From the NCBI GenBank assembly GCA_017396665.1, contig JAFQLH010000074.1:1-44372 (forward strand): a stretch of DNA of 44,372 nucleotides, in the 5' to 3' direction. The position numbers were made by a program, and so were the translations under genes. Origin of the DNA: Oscillospiraceae bacterium (GTDB lineage Bacteria; Bacillota; Clostridia; Oscillospirales; Ruminococcaceae). Shown here one piece after another: positions 1 through 6,192 of this stretch. How positions within the stretch are numbered: position 1 is the stretch's first letter; every line of letters begins with the position of its first letter. The notes beneath the pieces are model-generated. The model was given only the letters and a program-made list of their open reading frames with translations, did not search any database and was not told where the DNA came from.

Positions 1-862
1 AGTTTTCGAGAGCAATCTCGTCAACCTTGGACTCAGGAAGTTCAACATAGTACTTCTTACCACGGGATGTCTTAGTATCTTCAGAACCGAATTCGATTGT
101 GTACTTATCTTCAATCTTTCTGAGAACTGCGTCAACAAAGTTCATCTGAGGTGAACCCATGAAGCCTGCAACGAACTGGTTAACAGGGCTTGTGTAGAGG
201 TTCTGTGGGGAGTCAACCTGCTGAATGAAACCGTCCTTCATAACTACGATACGGTCACCCATTGTCATAGCTTCAGTCTGGTCGTGAGTTACGTAGATAA
301 ATGTTGTACCGAGCTTCTGGTGGAGCTTGGAGATCTCTGTTCTCATCTGAGCACGGAGCTTAGCATCGAGGTTGGAAAGTGGTTCGTCGAGAAGGAATAC
401 CTGTGGCTCACGAACGATAGCACGTCCGAGCGCAACTCTCTGTCTCTGACCACCGGAGAGAGCCTTTGGCTTTCTGTCGAGGAGATGAGCGATGTCGAGG
501 ATTCTAGCAGCTTCCTCAACCTTTCTAGCAATTTCGTCCTTAGGAACCTTACGGAGCTTAAGACCGAAAGCCATGTTGTCGAATACTGTCATGTGAGGAT
601 AGAGAGCGTAGTTCTGGAAAACCATTGCGATGTCTCTGTCCTTAGGAGCGATGTCGTTTACGAGTCTGTCGCCGATGTAGAGTTCACCTTCGGTGATTTC
701 TTCAAGACCTGCAATCATTCTGAGTGTAGTAGACTTACCACAACCAGAAGGACCAACGAGGATAATGAATTCCTTATCCTTAATCTCGATGTTACAATCT
801 GAAACAGCTACAACGCCGCCCGGATACTTCTTATAAATTTCTCTTAATGATACACTTGCCAT
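1..862 (-). CDS. MsmK/UgpC-type sugar ABC importer ATPase (3' end cut by window)
   Basis: This is the cytoplasmic ATPase of CUT1 carbohydrate importers, a family in which one protein often serves several permease pairs. The reverse-strand translation begins [16 protein letters not shown]. It has Walker [10 protein letters not shown], signature [15 protein letters not shown], Walker [16 protein letters not shown] and the switch histidine in [10 protein letters not shown]. About 287 codons are present; the family has roughly 370, so most of the C-terminal regulatory (TOBE) part lies off the window. The ATG at 862 follows a GGGAGGTCC ribosome site, with a sigma-A promoter at 925-953. It points away from the 4.5-18 kb ABC operon but is a plausible ATPase for that operon's CUT1 permeases. 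The family is certain; the sugar is unknown. Confidence 0.95.
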   Translation of the reverse strand, partial: MASVSLREIYKKYPGGVVAVSDCNIEIKDKEFIILVGPSGCGKSTTLRMIAGLEEITEGELYIGDRLVNDIAPKDRDIAMVFQNYALYPHMTVFDNMAFGLKLRKVPKDEIARKVEEAARILDIAHLLDRKPKALSGGQRQRVALGRAIVREPQVFLLDEPLSNLDAKLRAQMRTEISKLHQKLGTTFIYVTHDQTEAMTMGDRIVVMKDGFIQQVDSPQNLYTSPVNQFVAGFMGSPQMNFVDAVLRKIEDKYTIEFGSEDTKTSRGKKYYVELPESKVDEIALEN

Positions 863-924
863 TTCTTGAGGACCTCCCAATTATTTTTTGCTAAATATAG
901 TGTGTATATCTTAGCTATGCTATT

Positions 925-953
925 ATCATATCAAATTTTATCCTTTTAAACAA
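925..953 (-). promoter_or_regulatory. Sigma-A promoter of the MsmK-type ATPase gene
   Basis: Reading the minus strand, -35 TTGTTT (953-948) and -10 TATGAT (930-925) are separated by 17 bp. The start codon is about 60 bases downstream at 862. The -35 matches 4 of 6 consensus bases and the -10 matches 5 of 6. Confidence 0.6.
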
Positions 954-1025
954 GATGTTTTTTAACTAAACTTTAAATTAATCATTTATTTATATTGACG
1001 AAAAAAACGCCCACTTTGTGAAAAA

Positions 1026-1766
1026 TCAAAATCCGCCGTCAAAAAGGGATGCGATTTTTTCAATATCTTTGTGCATAAGTTCCAAACACCCTCCGAGAGG
1101 CAAATTTTCGTCAAGAGCGAGATTTCCTATGTGAGTTCTCTTGAGATATATGACCCTGTTACCGAGTGCCTCAAACATTTTTTTGACCTGATGGAACATA
1201 CCCTCGTGCAATATTACAGTGCACTCAGTCTTGTTATCTGAACCTATGAACTGTGCACTCATACATTCCTCACCCGTCTTCAGTGTGATACCGCTTTCAA
1301 ACCTTGAGCTGTAGCTTTCGTCATAAGGCTTTTCAAGTCTTACGAAGTATCTCTTTTCGACATGGCTCTTAGGTGAAAGAATCCTGTGTGCAAAATCTCC
1401 GTCGTCTGTTATGAGAACAAAGCCCTCTGTGTCCTTGTCAAGTCTGCCGGCGGGGAACAGTCCCTGCCTTATAAGCTCAGGAGGTAAAAGCGAAAGCACC
1501 GTCGGGGAAAGCCCGTCTCTTGTTGAGCAGACAACACCCTGCGGTTTGTTGAGCATTATGTAAATGTGCTTTTTATATGTAACAGGCTCGCCGTTTACAC
1601 ATACCACAGCCGAAGCCGAGTCAACCTTGGCGTCGCACTTCTTTTCAATAACTCCGTCAACAGTAACCTTGCCCTTCTTGCAAAGCTCCCTTACAGCAGA
1701 CCTCGAAAGGTCGCTTCGCTGTGATGAGATAAGCTTGTCAAGCCGCATAATGCTTTTCTCAGCCAT
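1026..1766 (-). CDS. rsuA: 16S rRNA pseudouridine synthase, RsuA family
   Basis: This enzyme isomerises a uridine of 16S rRNA (U516 in E. coli) to pseudouridine. The 246-residue product has an N-terminal S4 RNA-binding domain (about residues 6-60, beginning MRLDKLIS) and the catalytic motif GRLDKDTEGFVLITDDG, with catalytic Asp near residue 110. Length is normal for RsuA/RluB/RluE/RluF-type enzymes. The reading frame stays open upstream to 1838, but that extension runs through a terminator hairpin. The ATG at 1766 follows AAGGAGG at good spacing and starts where the family starts, so I chose it. RsuA is preferred over RluB because of size, but the exact target uridine is inferred. Confidence 0.88.
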   Translation of the reverse strand: MAEKSIMRLDKLISSQRSDLSRSAVRELCKKGKVTVDGVIEKKCDAKVDSASAVVCVNGEPVTYKKHIYIMLNKPQGVVCSTRDGLSPTVLSLLPPELIRQGLFPAGRLDKDTEGFVLITDDGDFAHRILSPKSHVEKRYFVRLEKPYDESYSSRFESGITLKTGEECMSAQFIGSDNKTECTVILHEGMFHQVKKMFEALGNRVIYLKRTHIGNLALDENLPLGGCLELMHKDIEKIASLFDGGF

Positions 1767-1794
1767 CTGAATGCCTCCTTGTACGCAGAATAAA

Positions 1795-1826
1795 AATAAC
1801 CGCCAAATTATGACGTGGCGGTTATT
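1795..1826 (-). terminator. Rho-independent terminator after the DUF4830 gene
   Basis: Arms AATAACCGCCA (1795-1805) and TGGCGGTTATT (1816-1826) pair perfectly over 11 bp around a 10-nt loop. On the minus strand the stem is followed by TTTTTATT. It lies between the DUF4830 stop at 1869 and the rsuA start, so rsuA probably has its own promoter or depends on read-through. Confidence 0.85.
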
Positions 1827-1868
1827 GCTGTTATTCATTATACATTATATAGCGAGGTTTGTCAACGC

Positions 1869-2447
1869 TCAGGCGGTTTCCTCCGATGTGTCAGCTACGC
1901 TGTCTGTCTTTGAGGAATCGTCAGCCTCAGAGCTGTCATCGGCAGCAGATGAGCTGTCATCGGTAGCAGAGCTGTCATCGGCAGACTCCTTTTCTTCAAT
2001 TCTCCTGAGCCCCTGCATAAAGCCGTCAATAGCCGTGCTGCAAACATCTCCGCCGATAAGCTGACCGTTGTACACCATAAGACTGAGCATAACGTCAGAC
2101 TCGCCGGGATAGTTATGTACAGGGTAGGAGTAAATCTCCACTGTCTTTCCCTTGTATTCCTCAAGGTCAAAGCCCTGCTGCTTCTGAAGGTCGTTGTAGC
2201 TTGTGTACACCTCGTCAAACTCCTGCGGAATAATAACAATCCTGCAGGTGTCGTATTCCTCGTCTGTCTCCCAGCCAAGCTCCGAGATGAATTCCTGACG
2301 CTGATGCTCGCTTGTCATACGGTACATAGCTGCCCTTTCCCTTGCTCCCTGCGAAGCAAAAAGAATTGCCGCCACTGCCACACCCACAACCGACAGAACT
2401 GTAACAGCCGCCCAGAAGCTTTTGATTTTCACGGTTTTTATAAACAT
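1869..2447 (-). CDS. Membrane-anchored DUF4830-family protein
   Basis: This is a 192-residue protein of unknown function. Residues about 10-30 form a hydrophobic N-terminal anchor (FWAAVTVLSVVGVAVAAILF), so the rest is probably outside the cell. The middle (about residues 75-150) resembles DUF4830: a segment with YKGKTVEIYSYPVHNYPG, then VYNGQLIGGDVCS and IDGFMQGLR. The last 40 residues are a Ser/Ala/Asp/Glu-rich low-complexity tail. The ATG at 2447 follows AGGGTG. It is transcribed alone and ends at the terminator at 1795-1826. The family is recognised by pattern only and its function is not known to me. Confidence 0.78.
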   Translation of the reverse strand: MFIKTVKIKSFWAAVTVLSVVGVAVAAILFASQGARERAAMYRMTSEHQRQEFISELGWETDEEYDTCRIVIIPQEFDEVYTSYNDLQKQQGFDLEEYKGKTVEIYSYPVHNYPGESDVMLSLMVYNGQLIGGDVCSTAIDGFMQGLRRIEEKESADDSSATDDSSSAADDSSEADDSSKTDSVADTSEETA

Positions 2448-2559
2448 AAAACACCCTGCTTTCTTTGAGAATTTTGTATTAATATTTATGAATTGAGGGA
2501 CGAGATTATGACAAGTTGTTTAAATCTTTGAAAGGGAGAAATAACTGCCTGCCGGTCAC

Positions 2560-2588
2560 TTGATTTTAAAGGCGGACTGTGATATAAT
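2560..2588 (+). promoter_or_regulatory. Sigma-A promoter of the PurF-like gene
   Basis: The -35 TTGATT (2560-2565) and -10 TATAAT (2583-2588) are separated by exactly 17 bp. The predicted transcript starts near 2595, giving a leader of about 84 nt before the ATG at 2679. Confidence 0.75.
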
Positions 2589-2634
2589 ACATTTGTATTA
2601 TTGCCTTAAAGAGCAGGGTGATTACCTTATTTAT

Positions 2635-2678
2635 GGGAGGAGGACATGCTTTCACAAAAGAGAGCATGATTGTGTTTT
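2635..2678 (+). promoter_or_regulatory. Displaced Shine-Dalgarno with hairpin and 7-codon leader ORF before the PurF-like start
   Basis: The strong ribosome site GGGAGGAGG (2635-2643) is 35 nt upstream of the PurF-like ATG, too far to serve it directly. Between them lies a hairpin: CATGCTTTC (2645-2653) pairs with GAGAGCATG (2660-2668) with one wobble and a 6-nt loop. Folding it leaves about 11 nt from the ribosome site to the ATG. The same ribosome site also sits before a tiny ORF (2646-2669, peptide MLSQKRA) that ends 9 nt before the ATG. Either hairpin bypass or translational coupling could load the gene. Confidence 0.5.
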
Positions 2679-4091
2679 ATGGGCGGATTATTCGGTGCGG
2701 TTTCAAAAAACGACTGCGTTTTTGATGTGTTCTTCGGAACAGACTACCATTCCCACCTCGGTACAAAAAGAGCGGGTATGGTTGTCTATGACGAGAAGAA
2801 GGGCTTTGACAGGTCGATTCATAATATCGAGAACTCTCCCTTCAGAACAAAGTTTACCGATGAAATGAATAAGATGGTCGGAAACATCGGAATTGGCTGT
2901 ATAAGTGACTATGAGCCGCAGCCGATTATGGTGCGTTCACATCTCGGTACATATGCTATTACAACTGTCGGAAGAATCAATAACTCCGAGGAGCTTATAG
3001 AGCTTCTTTACAGTAAAGGACATACACATTTCTTTGAAATGAGCGGGGGAGAAATTAATCCTACCGAGCTCTGTGCCTCTATTATAAATCAGAAGAGTAC
3101 AATTACAGAGGGTATCGCATACGCACAGGAGCTTATCGAAGGCTCTATGAGTATGCTTGTTATGACCGACAAGGGAATATATGCAGCCCGTGACAGACTC
3201 GGAAGAACTCCGCTTGTGATAGGCAGGAAGGACGACGGCTACTGCGTTGCATTCGAGGATTTCTCTTTCTTCAATCTCGGCTTCGAGAAGGAAAGGGAGC
3301 TGGGTCCCGGCGAGGTTGTGTATATCACAGCAGATGAGGTAAAGACATTAAAGCAGCCCGGCAGGAAAATGAAGATTTGTACATTCCTCTGGGTGTACTA
3401 CGGCTACCCCTGCGGAACATACGAGGGCGAAAGCGTCGAGGCGGTAAGAAATCGTTGCGGAGCTATGCTCGCAATGCGTGACAAGGGTGATATAGAGCCT
3501 GACGTGGTAGCAGGTGTGCCTGACTCGGGTACCGCCCACGCTATAGGCTATGCAAATGCCAGCGGCGTTCCTTTCGCAAGACCGTTCATCAAGTATACAC
3601 CTACATGGCCACGTTCGTTTATGCCGCCTACACAGCAGAAGAGAAAGCAGATTGCAAAGATGAAGATTCTGCCGGTTACAGAAACTATCAAGGATAAGAG
3701 CCTGCTTCTCATAGACGACTCAATCGTAAGAGGTACACAGCTCGGAGAAACAACCCAGTTCCTATATGACAACGGTGCAAAGGAGGTCCATGTAAGACCT
3801 GCCTGCCCTCCGATACTGTTTGGCTGTAAGTATCTGAACTTCTCACGCTCGTCTTCAGAGCTTGACCTCATTACAAGACGTATAATTGCTGAAAGAGAAG
3901 GAGACAAGGCAAACGAAAAGCTCGCAGAGTATGCAGACCCTGAAAGCAAGCTTTACGCAGAGCTCCTCGAGGACATCAGAAAGAAGCTCGGTTTCACATC
4001 TCTCAAGTACAACAGACTCGACGATATGCTCAAAGCGGTCGGAATTGACCCCGAGTGTCTGTGCACTTATTGCTGGAATGGAAAAGAGTAA
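2679..4091 (+). CDS. PurF-like amidophosphoribosyltransferase homologue with degenerate glutaminase site
   Basis: The 470-residue product is a homologue of glutamine PRPP amidotransferase, first enzyme of purine synthesis. The PRPP-binding loop LLLIDDSIVRGTQ (about residues 342-355) is intact. Cysteines near residues 234, 383 and 460-465 (CLCTYC) match the four 4Fe-4S ligands of Bacillus-type PurF. The glutaminase half departs from the family: it starts MGGLFGAVS, so the catalytic N-terminal Cys is Gly, and the usual HNGN segment reads VGRINN. It therefore probably cannot use glutamine. The in-frame TTG at 2670 would add only three residues, so the ATG was chosen from the conserved MGG start. 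It may use ammonia or do another PRPP-dependent job. It stands alone between its own promoter and terminator. Confidence 0.85.
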   Translation: MGGLFGAVSKNDCVFDVFFGTDYHSHLGTKRAGMVVYDEKKGFDRSIHNIENSPFRTKFTDEMNKMVGNIGIGCISDYEPQPIMVRSHLGTYAITTVGRINNSEELIELLYSKGHTHFFEMSGGEINPTELCASIINQKSTITEGIAYAQELIEGSMSMLVMTDKGIYAARDRLGRTPLVIGRKDDGYCVAFEDFSFFNLGFEKERELGPGEVVYITADEVKTLKQPGRKMKICTFLWVYYGYPCGTYEGESVEAVRNRCGAMLAMRDKGDIEPDVVAGVPDSGTAHAIGYANASGVPFARPFIKYTPTWPRSFMPPTQQKRKQIAKMKILPVTETIKDKSLLLIDDSIVRGTQLGETTQFLYDNGAKEVHVRPACPPILFGCKYLNFSRSSSELDLITRRIIAEREGDKANEKLAEYADPESKLYAELLEDIRKKLGFTSLKYNRLDDMLKAVGIDPECLCTYCWNGKE

Positions 4092-4110
4092 AAATACTAA
4101 ACTAAATTTT

Positions 4111-4155
4111 AAGGGAAATCCAACTCGTGAAGAGTCGGGTTTCCCTTGATTTTTT
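4111..4155 (+). terminator. Rho-independent terminator after the PurF-like gene
   Basis: AAGGGAAATCCAACTC (4111-4126) pairs with GAGTCGGGTTTCCCTT (4132-4147), with one wobble and one mismatch, and is followed by GATTTTTT. It closes the PurF-like unit 20 bases after its stop. Confidence 0.85.
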
Positions 4156-4509
4156 GCCGTTTTGTAGGGATTTGGCAAAAATGCGGATTATAAATTTTAG
4201 AAACCGAAAAGGCAAATTTTTGCGTTAAATTGTCGCAGTTGACAAGTGGTATCGTTTCCAATTATACAAGTTGCACAAACCCCTCAAAAATTATTTTTCG
4301 TAATCGTTTTAGAAACTTGACAAAGGGGCGTAGAATTGGTATAATTATGATTAGCTTAATATGGGCATTTTGAACATTTTGCATAAAGGAAACGTTAAAA
4401 ATCGGTCAATTTGAAAGCATTTTTAACAAACGCAAGGTTTTGGTCAATATTCTCGTATTAGGTTAAAAAGATAGGCAATATGTACAAAAGCGAATCAAGA
4501 GGTACCGAT
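4156..4509 (+). promoter_or_regulatory. Two-promoter control region of the ABC operon
   Basis: This AT-rich stretch has no gene. It holds two sigma-A promoters in tandem: TTGACA (4239-4244) with TTATAC (4262-4267), and TTGACA (4317-4322) with TATAAT (4340-4345). Both have 17-bp spacers, and the second is a perfect consensus. The leader from the second promoter is about 160 nt and contains a 9-bp inverted repeat, GTTAAAAAT (4394-4402) and ATTTTTAAC (4419-4427), a possible operator or weak RNA stem. GGTCAAT occurs twice nearby (about 4404 and 4442). Strong constitutive initiation, perhaps repressed through the inverted repeat, is the simplest reading. Confidence 0.75.
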
Positions 4510-5190
4510 ATGGCAGTAATTCTTAAAGCTGATAAGATTGTCAGAGAGTTTAAAATCGGAGACGGAACAACCGTTACCGCCCTCAACAATGTGTGCGTTG
4601 ACATTGAGGAGGGACAGCTTACAATTCTCAGAGGACGCTCAGGAAGCGGAAAAACAACGCTCATAAATATCCTAGGCGCACTCGATAAGCCTACATCGGG
4701 CGAGGTCGTGTTCGACGGAAAGGACATAACCAAGCTTTCAGAGAAAAAGCGAGACGATTTAAGAAGATATAATATGGCGTTTGTCTTCCAGTCAGTCGCA
4801 CTTATCTCAAGTATGACAGCTTATGAGAATGTCGAGTTCGGGCTCAGACTTGCAAAGATTCCCGCAAGCGAAAGGGAAAAGCGTGCCAAGGAGGCTCTCG
4901 TACAGGTGGGACTCGAAAAGAGAATGCACCACAGACCGGGCGAGCTTTCAGGAGGCGAGCAGCAGAGAGTTGCTATAGCAAGGGCAATCGCCCATAAGCC
5001 TCAGATTGTGTTTGCCGACGAGCCGACAGCAGAGCTTGATACCACAACAGCTCTCCACGTTGTGAAGCTGTTCAAGGAGCTTGTTTCAAAGCAGAAGATG
5101 ACCATCATCATGACAACGCATGACCCTAGTATGATGGATATTGCCGATAAAGTATATACACTTGAGGACGGTGAGATTGTTGGAGAATAA
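4510..5190 (+). CDS. MacB/LolD-type ABC transporter ATPase
   Basis: This 226-residue cytoplasmic ATPase has Walker A GRSGSGKTT, signature LSGGEQQRVAIA, Walker B IVFADEPTAELD and switch His in TTHD. The VFQS segment and EQQRVAIARAI belong to the MacB/LolD/FtsE-like family, which normally partners FtsX-type permeases or other exporters. No FtsX-type permease is encoded nearby; the operon instead carries CUT1-type importers. The frame opens at 4480, but the ATG at 4510 has AGAGG seven bases upstream and gives the usual N-terminus, so it was chosen. Its 3' end overlaps the next ATPase gene, a sign of translational coupling and perhaps a heterodimer. Confidence 0.88.
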   Translation: MAVILKADKIVREFKIGDGTTVTALNNVCVDIEEGQLTILRGRSGSGKTTLINILGALDKPTSGEVVFDGKDITKLSEKKRDDLRRYNMAFVFQSVALISSMTAYENVEFGLRLAKIPASEREKRAKEALVQVGLEKRMHHRPGELSGGEQQRVAIARAIAHKPQIVFADEPTAELDTTTALHVVKLFKELVSKQKMTIIMTTHDPSMMDIADKVYTLEDGEIVGE

Positions 5191-6124
5191 TGAAGCAGTA
5201 GTAAAAGACGATGTTATAATTTCCTGCGACAATCTCGTTAAAATCTATAAAACAGACGAAATTGAGGTAGTCGCACTTCAGGGCCTTGACCTTGAAGTAA
5301 AGAAGGGCGAGCTTATGGCTATCGTCGGAAATTCGGGAAGCGGTAAATCAACACTGCTCAATATGCTCGGAGGACTCGATAAGCCGTCAGCAGGAAGCCT
5401 GTACATCGACGGAAGAAATCTTCTGAAGTTTAATGAGAACGACTATATCGACTATAAGAGAAATGTCGTGGGCTTCGTGTGGCAGAATAACGCACGAAAC
5501 TTAGTTCCTTACCTTACGGCTCTGCAGAACGTCGAAATGCCGATGCTCTTAAAGGGCGCTAAGGAAAAAAGAGAAAGAGCTACCTACCTTCTTAAAAAGG
5601 TCGGACTCGAAAAGAGAATGAACAGCCGACTTGACCAGATGTCAGGAGGCGAACAGCAGAGAGTCGCAATAGCAATAGCACTCGCAAATAAGCCGAAGAT
5701 ATTGCTCGCCGATGAACCGACAGGCTCTGTTGACTCGAAAACGTCAGCCGCAATCCTTGATATCTTCAAGGAGCTGAATAAATCAGAAGGCATTACAATC
5801 GTCATTGTAACCCACGACGTCAAGCTTGCAAAGCATATCGACAGAGTAGTTGCAATAAGAGACGGTAGAACAAGCTCGGAAATAATCAGAAAGCGAAGCT
5901 ACGCCGAGGATTTGAATGAGCTTGAAAACGCCGGGAATGTCCCGCAGGGACAGCAAGACGAGGAAGAAGAGATTGTCCAGGAGGAGCTCGCAGTTCTCGA
6001 CAGGTCGGGAAGAGTCCAGCTTCCGAAGGAATATCTCGATGCCCTTGGAATAAAGGGAGGCTCGAAGGTAAAGGTCGAGCTTGGAGAGGAGAAGGACCGT
6101 ATAGTTGTCTTCAAATCCGATTAG
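5171..6124 (+). CDS. MacB/LolD-type ABC ATPase with C-terminal AbrB/SpoVT-like domain
   Basis: The first ~230 residues are an ABC ATPase: Walker A GNSGSGKST, signature MSGGEQQRVAIA, Walker B LLADEPTGSVD, switch His in VTHD. A Glu/Gln-rich linker follows. The last ~45 residues read LDRSGRVQLPKEYLDALGI, then a GSKVKVEL strand, the pattern of the AbrB/MazE/SpoVT swapped-hairpin DNA-binding fold. No ATG is in frame; the start is a GTG at 5171 or a TTG at 5177 or 5180, all inside the end of the preceding gene. About 317 residues from the GTG. The fusion suggests that transporter state could feed directly into transcription, or that the fold serves only dimerisation. The exact start is uncertain. 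Confidence 0.85.
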   Translation: MRLLENNEAVVKDDVIISCDNLVKIYKTDEIEVVALQGLDLEVKKGELMAIVGNSGSGKSTLLNMLGGLDKPSAGSLYIDGRNLLKFNENDYIDYKRNVVGFVWQNNARNLVPYLTALQNVEMPMLLKGAKEKRERATYLLKKVGLEKRMNSRLDQMSGGEQQRVAIAIALANKPKILLADEPTGSVDSKTSAAILDIFKELNKSEGITIVIVTHDVKLAKHIDRVVAIRDGRTSSEIIRKRSYAEDLNELENAGNVPQGQQDEEEEIVQEELAVLDRSGRVQLPKEYLDALGIKGGSKVKVELGEEKDRIVVFKSD

Positions 6125-6192
6125 CACATAATCTTTACAATATGTTCCCATAACGAACGTTTACATAGCATAAAACAGAAAGGTGGATAAAT

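Noticed and set aside
284-802. Open frame of 172 codons on the plus strand
   Set aside because: It is the antisense shadow of the MsmK-type ATPase, whose Walker A, signature and Walker B motifs are all on the minus strand.
1767-1838. N-terminal extension of RsuA
   Set aside because: The extension translates a terminator hairpin, lacks family similarity, and a good ribosome site precedes the ATG at 1766.
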